DNA of 64,000 nt from Sulfuritortus calidifontis (GTDB lineage: Bacteria; Pseudomonadota; Gammaproteobacteria; Burkholderiales; Thiobacillaceae): the NCBI RefSeq assembly GCF_003967275.1, contig NZ_AP018721.1:744001-808000 (forward strand). The letters run 5' to 3'. A program made the translations under genes and the position numbers. Position 1 is the stretch's first letter, and every line of letters starts with the position of its first letter. The notes beneath the pieces were generated by a model that was not told where the DNA came from, did no database searches, and saw nothing but the letters and a program-made list of their open reading frames with translations. Positions 8,279 through 16,442 of this stretch are shown here, piece by piece.

Positions 8279-9265
8279 ATGACCATCGAGTGCTATGCCC
8301 AACGCCTGCTCAACCCCTTCCGCGGGGTGGTGCAGATCATCCGCTACGAAGCGGCCGAGGCCGTGAGCTCGGATGGCCTGAACTGGGACATCTACGTCAG
8401 CAACGACGAGCTGGCACGCGACCTGGCGCCGGGCACCCGGGTGCAGACCAGCGACATCCGCTATGGCAGCTGGTCGTCCGAGCGCGGCCTGAGGCGCGGG
8501 CCGCTCTATCCCTCCGACGACTTCCTGCGCATGGAGGCCATGGGTGCCATCGTCTACGAGCACCTGCTGCGGGTGCACGACCGGCTGCCGTTTCCCTTGC
8601 GCGATCGCTACGAATTCTGGTTGCTCGATACCGCCGGCCAACCCCTGGCCCTGCTCGACAGCGCCTGCGAGGAAGGGGATCTGGCGCAGGAATGCGGCAC
8701 GCTCTGGCGGGCCGGCATCGCAGCCAGCGAAAGTTTCGTCAGCGAGGCCATGCAGGCGATCCAGCCGGGAGGTGATTCCGCTGCAGCCGATTATCTGAAC
8801 AGCTACATCAACCGCAGTGCTGGCGAGCGCCACTCGGCTCAGTGGTTTTTGCGCGAGCCCGATGGTTCCGGTATGGGACTGCATGGCGCGGAACTCGACG
8901 CCACGCTGGTTGGCCGCAGGCTCGATGCCGTGGACTTTCCCGAATTTTTCATCGCCCGAACCGGGCACGATGCCGGGCACGCCCGCTTGATTGCCGACTA
9001 CCTCGCCTGGCAAGCACCGTGGCTGCTTCTGCTGCCCAATCTCGATCCGGCTCAGCGGCGTCAATTAGAACAGCAGGCACGGGCACAGCCCTTCGTGGTC
9101 GAACAGCAGCACAGGCTTTATCCGCAGTTGGCCGATGTGGCAGTGATACAGGCCGCCCGGGTCGAGGCCATGCTCAGACGCAGCCAAGCCAAGCAGGATG
9201 AGGCGGCGGGGGCGATGTCGACTTTTTATATCGAGCTAAATCCCGCCGGCGGCAACTACACCTAG
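8279..9265 (+). CDS. Conserved hypothetical protein
   Basis: A 328-residue soluble protein that I cannot assign to a family. Composition and codon use match core genes nearby. The N-terminal half contains SDGLNWDIYVSNDELARDL and a Trp/Arg-rich YGSWSSERGLRRGP stretch; the centre has RYEFWLLDTAGQPLALLDS; a C-terminal amphipathic, coiled-coil-like helix runs through RRQLEQQARAQPFVVEQQ. It is divergent from the OTR operon and convergent with a DsrC-like gene, with a strong hairpin across its stop codon. A link to sulfur metabolism is only suggested by position. Confidence 0.7.
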   Translation: MTIECYAQRLLNPFRGVVQIIRYEAAEAVSSDGLNWDIYVSNDELARDLAPGTRVQTSDIRYGSWSSERGLRRGPLYPSDDFLRMEAMGAIVYEHLLRVHDRLPFPLRDRYEFWLLDTAGQPLALLDSACEEGDLAQECGTLWRAGIAASESFVSEAMQAIQPGGDSAAADYLNSYINRSAGERHSAQWFLREPDGSGMGLHGAELDATLVGRRLDAVDFPEFFIARTGHDAGHARLIADYLAWQAPWLLLLPNLDPAQRRQLEQQARAQPFVVEQQHRLYPQLADVAVIQAARVEAMLRRSQAKQDEAAGAMSTFYIELNPAGGNYT

Positions 9266-9279
9266 CCGCTGGCGGGATT
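9239..9279. terminator. Convergent hairpin across a stop codon
   Basis: Bases 9239-9253 pair with 9265-9279 as a 15-bp stem with one mismatch and an 11-base loop that contains the TAG stop of the upstream gene. It lies between two convergent genes, so it may end transcription from both sides. No long T tract follows, so it is not a textbook intrinsic terminator. Confidence 0.5.
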
Positions 9280-9293
9280 CATTTCCGATAGGG

Positions 9294-9665
9294 TCAGACG
9301 ACGCTGCCGAAACCCTTGTCGGCGGCACCGGCCGGCGGCGTCAGGCCGGCAAGGCGGCAACCCTGGGCAATCGGTCCGCCAGGGAAGAGTTGGTACAGAT
9401 ATTTGATGCCGCCTTCCGGATGGAAGAACTCGTCCAAAGCATCGTGCAGCTCACGCACGTTGATATGGCCTTCCTCGGCATGCTGCGCGTAATACTCCTG
9501 CAAGGCGCAGACGAGTTGCCAATGCTCTTCCGTCAGCTTCAGGCCCATTTCGCGCGCGGCGCGTTCGCCGGCCTCGCGGCTCCAGTCGATGGGGGCATGG
9601 GGGAAATCCGGGTCGAGAGTGGGTTCATACCCGGGGCGGACAAAGGTGTGGGTGATGGCAACCAT
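9294..9665 (-). CDS. DsrC/TusE-family sulfur relay protein, single-cysteine variant
   Basis: A 123-residue cytoplasmic protein of the DsrC/TusE/DsvC family. Diagnostic blocks are present: DPDFPHAPIDWSREAGERAA, LTEEHWQLVCALQEYY and KYLYQLFPGGPIAQGCRLAGL. In true DsrC the C-terminal arm has two cysteines about ten residues apart, one of them penultimate. Here Cys103 occupies the inner (CysB) position, but the penultimate Cys is missing and the tail runs on as PAGAADKGFGSVV. It is therefore neither classical DsrC nor TusE (which keeps the outer Cys), and probably a regulatory or thiol-carrier paralogue. It stands alone, with no dsrAB or tusBCD genes nearby. Confidence 0.88.
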   Translation of the reverse strand: MVAITHTFVRPGYEPTLDPDFPHAPIDWSREAGERAAREMGLKLTEEHWQLVCALQEYYAQHAEEGHINVRELHDALDEFFHPEGGIKYLYQLFPGGPIAQGCRLAGLTPPAGAADKGFGSVV

Positions 9666-9736
9666 GATCCTTCTCCTTAACGGGTTGGTGATCTCAAGCT
9701 AGAACAATTTCGCTGGGGTACAAGGCCGCAAAAACA

Positions 9737-10207
9737 CTAGGCGAGATATTGCCAATCGCCAAAGCTGGCGGCCTGTCCGGCGGGATTCCCCTGTTCGTCG
9801 AACAGGTTCCACACCGTCGCCGCGCCGATGCTGAAACGCAGCCCGGACCTGGCGATCCGAATGCCGCTGTAGTCGTCGATGAAGCCATGATCGCGCACAC
9901 GCTCGAGCAGGCGTTCGCGCTCCGCGCGCAGCATGGGCTCGGCAGAATAGCGCGAGGGCAGGCCGACGATCTCGGCCCAGGGCATCTCGAACAGCCGCTG
10001 CGCGCTCAGGTTGGCATAGCTGAAGCGGGGGTCGGCGGCAGTATCGTGCGCCAGCACGACGAAGGGGGCGTGGTACAAGGCCCGGGCCGCTTCCTGCGGC
10101 GGCAGGCCGGGGTCGATCAGATCGCGCCCGGTCCAGTGCCGGTGGCAGCGCAGCAGCAGGCCGGCATGCTCGGCCTGCCAGCCGTTGGCGGCGCACGGTT
10201 CATGCAT
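9737..10207 (-). CDS. MEKHLA-domain (PAS-like) protein
   Basis: A 156-residue soluble protein with the MEKHLA fold, a PAS-like domain: ALYHAPFVVLAHDTAADPRF, YANLSAQRLFEMPWAEIVGL, then DYSGIRIARSGLRFSI and VWNLFDEQGNPAGQAA. The start at 10207 is chosen because the ATG overlaps the TGA of the upstream rsuA-like gene by eight bases, a coupled arrangement; a longer frame would overlap rsuA much further in an implausible way. The ligand and partner are unknown. Confidence 0.78.
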   Translation of the reverse strand: MHEPCAANGWQAEHAGLLLRCHRHWTGRDLIDPGLPPQEAARALYHAPFVVLAHDTAADPRFSYANLSAQRLFEMPWAEIVGLPSRYSAEPMLRAERERLLERVRDHGFIDDYSGIRIARSGLRFSIGAATVWNLFDEQGNPAGQAASFGDWQYLA

Positions 10208-10907
10208 GCTGCCACAGCCGGTCCAGGTCGGCCGGCTCCAGCCAGCGCCACTCGCCTGCCGCCATGTCGTCGGGCAGCACGAGGCCGCCGATGGCAATGC
10301 GGCGCAGGGCCTCCACCCGGTTGCCGGCGGCGGCGAGCATGCGCTTGACCTGGTGGTATTTGCCCTCGATCAGGGTGAGGTGGATCAGGTGGTCGTCGAT
10401 CCGCTCGCAGGCCGCCGCGGCGATCGGTCTGGGCTCGTCGTGCAACTGCACGCCCCGGCGCAGGGCGGCGAGCTGGGCCGCGTCGACCGGGTGCTTGGTG
10501 GTCACCGCATAGATCTTGGGCACCTTGCGCTTGGGCGAGGTGAGGGCATGGATGAACTGGCCGTCGTCGGTCAGCAAGAGCAGTCCGGTGGTGTCCTCGT
10601 CCAGCCGGCCGACGCTCTGCACCGCGCGGCCGACCAGCGGCTCGGGCAGCAGCGAGAAGACGCTCGGGTGGTGCCTGGGCGCGCGCGAGCACTCGTAGCC
10701 CTGCGGCTTGTGCAGCATGACGTAGGCGTGCTCGCGGTAGCGCCAGGGCTCGCCGTCGACGCTGAACTCCAGGCCCTGGGGTTCCAGTTCGATGAAGGGG
10801 TCTGCGCAGACCTCGGCGCCGATGGCGACCAGGCCGTGACGGATCAGGGCCCGGCATTGCTTGCGGCTGCCGAAGCCTTGCGATTGCAGAATGCGTTCGA
10901 GTTGCAT
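10200..10907 (-). CDS. rsuA: 16S rRNA pseudouridine synthase, RsuA family
   Basis: A 235-residue enzyme that isomerises uridine to pseudouridine in 16S rRNA (U516 in E. coli). It has an N-terminal S4 domain (LERILQSQGFGSRKQCRALI) and the catalytic motif GRLDEDTTGLLLLTDDG with Asp103 as nucleophile. KYHQVKRMLAAAGNRVEALRR is the family's motif III. Length and order fit RsuA rather than RluA. It is followed by the overlapping MEKHLA-domain gene. Confidence 0.9.
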   Translation of the reverse strand: MQLERILQSQGFGSRKQCRALIRHGLVAIGAEVCADPFIELEPQGLEFSVDGEPWRYREHAYVMLHKPQGYECSRAPRHHPSVFSLLPEPLVGRAVQSVGRLDEDTTGLLLLTDDGQFIHALTSPKRKVPKIYAVTTKHPVDAAQLAALRRGVQLHDEPRPIAAAACERIDDHLIHLTLIEGKYHQVKRMLAAAGNRVEALRRIAIGGLVLPDDMAAGEWRWLEPADLDRLWQHA

Positions 10908-10936
10908 GGTGTAGGCTGAAAAATGCAGCCGATGCT

Positions 10937-11302
10937 TTACGGGTTGGCGGCGAGCGCGACCAGAATCTGCGGCAACAAAGTTGAGGCACCCAGGTGCGGC
11001 GTCAGCCGCACCTCGATGGCCGGATGGGCCTGACTGAATTGCTCGACCAGGTCGGGAATGTCGTGCGCGACATGGGTGCCGGCGGCCAGAAAGTAGGGAA
11101 AGGCGACGATCTCAGTCGCCCCGCGTGCCGCGCAGGCGGCCAGGCTGTCCGGGATGGAGGGCTCGGCCAGCTCGAGGAAGGCGACGTCGACGTGGTCGTA
11201 GGGCAGGTTCGGCAGGCGACGCACCTGCTCGGCCAGTTGCCGCACCTCATCGTTGGAGGCCTGGCGGCGGCTGCCGTGGGCGATGATGATCAGGCTGCGC
11301 AT
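10937..11302 (-). CDS. CbiX-family sirohydrochlorin chelatase-like protein
   Basis: A 121-residue single-domain chelatase of the short CbiX type. Metal and substrate histidines appear as IIIAHGSR near residue 9 and AAGTHVAHDIP near residue 76; FPYFLAAGTHV is typical of CbiX/SirB. It probably inserts Co or Fe into sirohydrochlorin for cobalamin or siroheme synthesis, and siroheme would fit a sulfur-metabolising host. It is 29 bases upstream of rsuA on the same strand. Which metal is used cannot be told. Confidence 0.85.
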   Translation of the reverse strand: MRSLIIIAHGSRRQASNDEVRQLAEQVRRLPNLPYDHVDVAFLELAEPSIPDSLAACAARGATEIVAFPYFLAAGTHVAHDIPDLVEQFSQAHPAIEVRLTPHLGASTLLPQILVALAANP

Positions 11303-11381
11303 GGCGGATTCCGGTGGTTTATCGAGGCCGACATGCTACACCGCTACCGGGTCGGCCGGCAGCCAAACTCAAGGAGAGCGC

Positions 11382-12605
11382 ATGACCGAGCAAGTCAGCC
11401 TCAAGCGCAGCTTAAGCCTGGCCCAGATCACCTATTACGGACTGGGCACCATCCTGGGCGCCGGCATCTACGTGCTGGTCGGCAAGGTCGCCGGCAGCGC
11501 CGGCCTCTACGCGCCCGTCGCCTTCCTGGTTGCCGGCCTCATCGCCGCCTTCACCGCCTTTTCCTATGCCGAGCTGTCGGCCCGCTATCCGCTGTGCGCC
11601 GGCGAGGCGGTCTACGTCCAGCAGGGCCTGGGCATCCGCAGTCTCGCCATCCTGGTCGGCGGCCTCATCGTGCTCACCGGCATCGTCTCCGGCGCCACAC
11701 TGACCAGCGGCTTCGTCGGCTATCTGCAGCTCTTCCTGCCCTTGCCGCGCTGGCTGGCCATCACCTTGCTGGTCTACGGCCTCTGGGCCCTGGCCGCCTG
11801 GGGCATCGCCGAGTCGGTCAAGGCGGCAACGATCGTCACCCTGATCGAGGTCGGCGGCCTGCTCTTGATCATCGCCGTCTCCGGCCGGCATCTGCTCGAC
11901 CTGCCGCAGCGCCTGCCGGAACTGCTGCCGCCCTTCGAGCCCGAGGCCTGGCACGGCATCCTGCTCGGCGCCTTCCTCGCCTTCTACGCCTTCATCGGCT
12001 TCGAGGACATGGTCAACGTGGCCGAGGAGGTGAAGGAGCCGCAGCGCAATCTGCCGCGCGCCATCCTGCTCGCCCTCGGCCTGGCCACGCTGCTCTATCT
12101 GCTGGTCGCCCTGGCCGCGGTGCTCACCCTGCCGCTGCCCGAGCTGGTGGCAAGCACCGCCCCGCTGGCCGAGATGTACCGCCAGGCCACCGGCCAGGAG
12201 CCCTTGCTGATCGGCCTGATCAGCCTGTTCGCGGTGACCAACGGCGCCCTGATCCAGATCGTCATGGGCTCGCGCGTGCTCTACGGCATGAGCCGGCAGG
12301 GCTGGCTGCCGCGCGCCCTCGGCTATGTCTCGCCCAAGACGCGCACGCCGCTGCTGGCCACCGCCGCCATGGCCCTGGCCGTGCAGGGGCTGGCCCTGGG
12401 CGTCGAGCTGGTCGCCCTGGCCAAGGCCACCAGCTTCATCATCCTGATCGTGTTCGCCCTGATCAATCTGTCGCTGGTGCGGGTGAAGCGGCGGCTGCCG
12501 GTGGTCGAGGGCGTGCGCAGCTATCCGCTATGGATGCCGGTTGCAGGTTTCGCCAGCTGTGTCGCCCTGGTGGCCTTTCAACTGGCAAGCTGGCTCAAGG
12601 CCTGA
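11382..12605 (+). CDS. APC-superfamily amino acid permease
   Basis: A 407-residue inner-membrane transporter with about twelve hydrophobic segments. The start at 11382 is preceded by AAGGAG at the right spacing. The N-terminal LAQITYYGLGTILGAGIYVL segment and the FYAFIGFEDMVNVAEEVKEP motif are typical of the APC family of amino acid/polyamine transporters. The substrate is unknown. Its stop abuts the stop of the convergent kinase gene without any gap. Confidence 0.88.
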   Translation: MTEQVSLKRSLSLAQITYYGLGTILGAGIYVLVGKVAGSAGLYAPVAFLVAGLIAAFTAFSYAELSARYPLCAGEAVYVQQGLGIRSLAILVGGLIVLTGIVSGATLTSGFVGYLQLFLPLPRWLAITLLVYGLWALAAWGIAESVKAATIVTLIEVGGLLLIIAVSGRHLLDLPQRLPELLPPFEPEAWHGILLGAFLAFYAFIGFEDMVNVAEEVKEPQRNLPRAILLALGLATLLYLLVALAAVLTLPLPELVASTAPLAEMYRQATGQEPLLIGLISLFAVTNGALIQIVMGSRVLYGMSRQGWLPRALGYVSPKTRTPLLATAAMALAVQGLALGVELVALAKATSFIILIVFALINLSLVRVKRRLPVVEGVRSYPLWMPVAGFASCVALVAFQLASWLKA

Positions 12606-13598
12606 TCAGGCCGGCCACAGCGGCGGCTCGTCCATCGCCGCGATCTGCTCGCGCAGTTCCAGGATGTGGTCCTGCCAATAGCGCTGGGTGTTGAACCAGG
12701 GAAAGGCGGCGGGAAAGGCCGGGTCGCTCCAGCGCCGGGCCAGCCAGGCGGCGTAGTGGATCAGGCGCAGGGTGCGCAGGGCCTCGACCAGATGCAGCTC
12801 GCGGCTGTCGAATTCCATGAAATCCTCATAGCCGGCCAGCACGTCGGAAAGCTGGCGGATGCGCTCGCCGCGCTCGCCCGAGAGCAGCATCCACAGGTCC
12901 TGCACCGCCGGGCCCATGCGGCTGTCGTCGAAGTCGACGAAGTGCGGGCCGTCGTCGGTCCAGAGCACGTTGCCCATGTGGCAGTCGCCGTGCAGGCGGA
13001 TGGCGGCCACCTCGCCGGCGCGGTCGAAGGCGCGGCGCACGCCGTCCAGGGCCTGGTCCACCACCGAGCGATAGGCCTCCAGCAGGTCGGCCGGCAGCCA
13101 TTCGCCGGCGAGCAGGAAGGCGCGCGGCGCCTCGCCGAAGCTGGCGATGTCGAGCACGGGGCGGTGTTCGAATTTCTTCAAGGCGCCGACCGCATGGATG
13201 CGGCCGATGAAGCGGCCCATCCATTCCAGGGTGTCGGGGTCGGACAGCTCCGGCACCCGGCCGCCCTGGCGCGGGTAGAGGGCGAAACGGAAGCCGCCGT
13301 GCCGGTGCAGGCTGGCGCCGTCGATGACCAGAGGCGCGACCACGGGGATCTCGCGCTCGGCCAGCTCCTGGCTGAAGGCGTGCTCCTCCAGGATGGCCGC
13401 GTCGCTCCAGCGCTCGGGCCGGTAGAACTTGGCCACCACCGCGCCGCCGTCCTCCAGCCAGATCTGGTAGACCCGGTTCTCGTAGCTGTTGAGCGCGAGC
13501 TGGCGGCCGTCGCCGCGCAGACCGACGCTGTCCAGGGCGTCGAGCACGGCATCCGGCGTCAGGCCGGCGTAGGGGGCGAGGGGTTCCATGGCCGCCAT
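12606..13598 (-). CDS. srkA: SrkA/YihE-like stress response kinase
   Basis: A protein of about 330 residues with the aminoglycoside-phosphotransferase-like fold of E. coli SrkA (YihE), a Ser/Thr kinase tied to envelope stress. Matches include LNSYENRVYQIWLEDGG, VAKFYRPERWSD, the catalytic loop RLHGDCHMGNVLW and the metal-binding VDFDDSRMGPAVQDLW. Start candidates are ATG 13598 (MAAMEPLAP) and 13589; neither has a strong RBS. A palindromic repeat lies just upstream. Confidence 0.88.
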   Translation of the reverse strand: MAAMEPLAPYAGLTPDAVLDALDSVGLRGDGRQLALNSYENRVYQIWLEDGGAVVAKFYRPERWSDAAILEEHAFSQELAEREIPVVAPLVIDGASLHRHGGFRFALYPRQGGRVPELSDPDTLEWMGRFIGRIHAVGALKKFEHRPVLDIASFGEAPRAFLLAGEWLPADLLEAYRSVVDQALDGVRRAFDRAGEVAAIRLHGDCHMGNVLWTDDGPHFVDFDDSRMGPAVQDLWMLLSGERGERIRQLSDVLAGYEDFMEFDSRELHLVEALRTLRLIHYAAWLARRWSDPAFPAAFPWFNTQRYWQDHILELREQIAAMDEPPLWPA

Positions 13599-13614
13599 TG
13601 TAAGCCACAGACCT

Positions 13615-13655
13615 TTCCCCCTCCCGGCCTCCCCCACGAGTGGGGGAGGGGTGAG
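13615..13655. repeat. G+C-rich palindromic repeat (copy 2)
   Basis: CTCCCCCAC and GTGGGGGAG facing across two bases, inside a CCCCCTCCC...GGGGTGAG context. It is followed to about 13695 by a TGCCCTAAAGGGCA palindrome that also appears, in near-identical form, with the copy inside the glycosyltransferase-like gene near 29950. It lies between glgP and srkA, both leftward, and could double as a glgP terminator. Confidence 0.8.
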
Positions 13656-13716
13656 CCATCACCGCTTGTGTGCCCTAAAGGGCAGAAAGGGTGGATAGGG
13701 GCGGGAATCCGCGTGA

Positions 13717-16200
13717 CTAATCGGCCGGCACGCTGATCGGCTGCGCGCCCCAGATCTGGCTGGCGTAATCGCTGATGGTGCGGTCGGAGGAGAACTTGCC
13801 CATGTGGGCGACGTTGAGGATGGATTTGCGCGTCCAGGCGTCCGACTCGCGGTAGAGCGCCTCGACCGACTGCTGGCAGGCGATGTAGGAGGCGTAGTCG
13901 GCCAGCAGCAGGTAGGGGTCGCCGCCCTGGGTCAGGGCGTCGAAGATCGGCCGGAAGCGCTCGCGGTCGTCGGGCGAGAAGTAGCCGTGGTTGATCATGT
14001 CCAGCGCCTGCCGCAGTTCGGCGTCGGCATGGTAGTAGTCCCAGGGGTTGTAGCCGGCGGCCCACAGCCGGCTCACCTCATCCGTGGTCAGGCCGAAGAT
14101 GAAGAAATTCTCCGGCCCCACCTCCTGGCGAATCTCGATATTGGCGCCGTCCAGGGTGCCGATGGTCAGCGCGCCATTGAGCGACAGCTTCATGTTGCCG
14201 GTGCCCGAGGCCTCGGTGCCGGCGGTGGAGATCTGCTCCGACAGATTGGCCGCGGGCACGATCAGCTCGGCATTGGACACGTCGTAGTTGGGGATGAACA
14301 CCACCTTCAGCCGATCGGCCACCGCCGGGTCGTTGTTGATGATGTCGGCCACGTCGTTGATCAGCTTGATGATGCGCTTGGCCTGCAGGTAGCCCGGCGC
14401 CGCCTTGCCGGCGAAGATCACCGTGCGCGGCACGCAGTCGCCGCCGGCGCGCAGCCGGTTGTACAGGGTGATCACGTGCAGCACGTTGAGCAGCTGCCGC
14501 TTGTATTCGTGGATGCGCTTGATCTGCACGTCGAACATCGAGTCGGGGTCGACCTGAATATGCAGCCGCTGCTCGATCACCTTGGCCAGGCGCAGCTTGT
14601 TGTCGCGCTTGACCTGGGCGAACTCGGCGCGGAACTCGGCGTCGTCGGCCAGCGGCACCAGGCGCCGCAGCTGGCTCAGGTTCTTCAGCCAGCCGCGGCC
14701 GATATGCCGGCTGATCAGGGCCGACAGCCCGGGGTTGGCCTGGTTCAGCCAGCGCCGGGGCGTGATGCCATTGGTCATGTTGATGATCTTGTGCGGCCAC
14801 ATGCGCTGGAAGTCGGCGAAGATGGTGTCCTTCATCAGCTGGGTGTGCAGCTCGGCCACGCCGTTCACCTTGTGGCTGCCGACGATGGCCAGGTGGGCCA
14901 TGCGGATGCGCCGGCCATGGGTCTCGTCGATGATCGACAGCCGTGCCCACAGCCCCGGGTCGTCCGGGTAGCGGTGCATCACCTCCTTCAGGAAGCGGTG
15001 GTTGATCTCGTAGATGATCTGCAAATGGCGGGGCAGGATCTTCTCGAACAGTTCCACCGGCCAGGTCTCCAGCGCCTCCGGCATCAGGGTGTGGTTGGTG
15101 TAGGCGAAGGTGCGGGTGGTGATGTCCCAGGCATGGTCCCAGTCCACGTTATGCAGGTCGACCATGATCCGCATCAGCTCGGCGATGGCGATCGACGGGT
15201 GGGTGTCGTTGAGCTGGATCGCCACCTTGTCCGGCAGGGTGTCGAAGCCGTCGTGGTGCTTGTGGTGGCGAACCAGAATATCCTGCAGCGAGGCGCAGAC
15301 GAAGAAGTACTGCTGCTTCAGCCGCAGCTCGCGGCCCATCTCGGTGGTGTCGTCCGGGTAGAGTACCTTGGACAGGTTCTCCGACTCGTTCTTGTCTTCC
15401 ACCGCCTTGATGTAGTTGCCCTCGTTGAAATAGCGCAGGTCGAAGTCCCGGCTGGCCTTGGCCGCCCACAGCCGCATGTTGTTCACCGTCTCGGTGTCAT
15501 AGCCGGGGATGGGGTAATCGTAGGCCATGGCCATGACGTCGTCGGTGTCCACCCAGTGGAAGCGCGGGTTGCCCTGCTCGTCGGCATAGTTCACCACCCG
15601 GCCATTGAACTTCACCTGATACAGCATCTCCGGCCGCGGAAACTCCCAGGGGTTGCCGTAGCGCAGCCAGTTGTCCGGGTGCTCGACCTGGTAGCCGTTC
15701 TCGATGTGCTGGTTGAACATGCCATATTCGTAGCGGATGCCGTAGCCATAGCCGGGAATGCCCAGGGTGGCCATGGAATCGAGAAAGCAGGCGGCCAGCC
15801 GGCCCAGGCCGCCGTTGCCCAGGGCGGCATCGAACTCCTGCTCGCGGATGCGCTCGGCATCCAGGCCCAGGCCCGCCATCGCCTTCTTGAAGTTCTCCTC
15901 GCAGCCGGTGTTGAGCACCGCGTTCATCAGGGTGCGGCCCATGAGGAACTCCATCGACAGGTAATACACCCGTTTGGCGTCCTGCTCGTAATAGCTGCGC
16001 ATGGTCTTGATCCAGTGCTCGGTCAGCCGCTCGCGCGCGGCATAGGCGGCGCTGTAGAACCAGTCGCGGTCGGTCGCGGTGATCGGGTCCTTGCTGATCG
16101 AATAGACCAGGTGGTTGCCGAGCGAACATTCGATCGACTCGGCATCCATGCTCAGCTTGTTGATCTTCGCGCTGGCGTAATGGGCGGGTTTGTTCTTCAT
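13717..16200 (-). CDS. glgP: Glycogen phosphorylase
   Basis: An 827-residue PLP enzyme that releases glucose-1-phosphate from glycogen. The PLP site is EASGTGNMKLSLNGAL, with the Schiff-base Lys near residue 670. Other family blocks are NGGLGRLAACFLDSMATLG, GYGIRYEYGMFNQ, QLNDTHPSIAIAELMR and DVQIKRIHEYKRQLLN. Length is normal for the family. GAGGAAG lies nine bases before the ATG. No other glg genes are in view. Confidence 0.97.
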   Translation of the reverse strand: MKNKPAHYASAKINKLSMDAESIECSLGNHLVYSISKDPITATDRDWFYSAAYAARERLTEHWIKTMRSYYEQDAKRVYYLSMEFLMGRTLMNAVLNTGCEENFKKAMAGLGLDAERIREQEFDAALGNGGLGRLAACFLDSMATLGIPGYGYGIRYEYGMFNQHIENGYQVEHPDNWLRYGNPWEFPRPEMLYQVKFNGRVVNYADEQGNPRFHWVDTDDVMAMAYDYPIPGYDTETVNNMRLWAAKASRDFDLRYFNEGNYIKAVEDKNESENLSKVLYPDDTTEMGRELRLKQQYFFVCASLQDILVRHHKHHDGFDTLPDKVAIQLNDTHPSIAIAELMRIMVDLHNVDWDHAWDITTRTFAYTNHTLMPEALETWPVELFEKILPRHLQIIYEINHRFLKEVMHRYPDDPGLWARLSIIDETHGRRIRMAHLAIVGSHKVNGVAELHTQLMKDTIFADFQRMWPHKIINMTNGITPRRWLNQANPGLSALISRHIGRGWLKNLSQLRRLVPLADDAEFRAEFAQVKRDNKLRLAKVIEQRLHIQVDPDSMFDVQIKRIHEYKRQLLNVLHVITLYNRLRAGGDCVPRTVIFAGKAAPGYLQAKRIIKLINDVADIINNDPAVADRLKVVFIPNYDVSNAELIVPAANLSEQISTAGTEASGTGNMKLSLNGALTIGTLDGANIEIRQEVGPENFFIFGLTTDEVSRLWAAGYNPWDYYHADAELRQALDMINHGYFSPDDRERFRPIFDALTQGGDPYLLLADYASYIACQQSVEALYRESDAWTRKSILNVAHMGKFSSDRTISDYASQIWGAQPISVPAD

Positions 16201-16335
16201 TGGTTTGCGCTTCCTCTACGGTCTAAGGAAGGTCTGATTAAGCCGTCATGCCCGGGTTGCCGCTTTATCGGCTATACAACCACGGCCTGCCCCTTGCGGG
16301 TGCGCAGGCGGGCATCCAGTTTATTGATCTTTCTG

Positions 16336-16362
16336 GGTTCCCGCCTGCGCGGGAACGACGAA
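16336..16362. repeat. Short dispersed palindrome (TTCCCGCCTGCGCGGGAA)
   Basis: GTTCCCGC and GCGGGAAC form a short stem; this GGGTTCCCGCCTGCGCGGGAACGAC unit is a type found dispersed in many proteobacterial genomes. Only one copy is visible here. It lies in the 240-base gap between divergent glgP and the MFS gene; nothing else is evident there. Confidence 0.6.
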
Positions 16363-16442
16363 ATCGGACCCCTAAGCAGCATAGTCTCGCCCGGACAACG
16401 CCACAACCGCGGGTGTGGTGGCGATGGCCGTAGAATGGCGTC

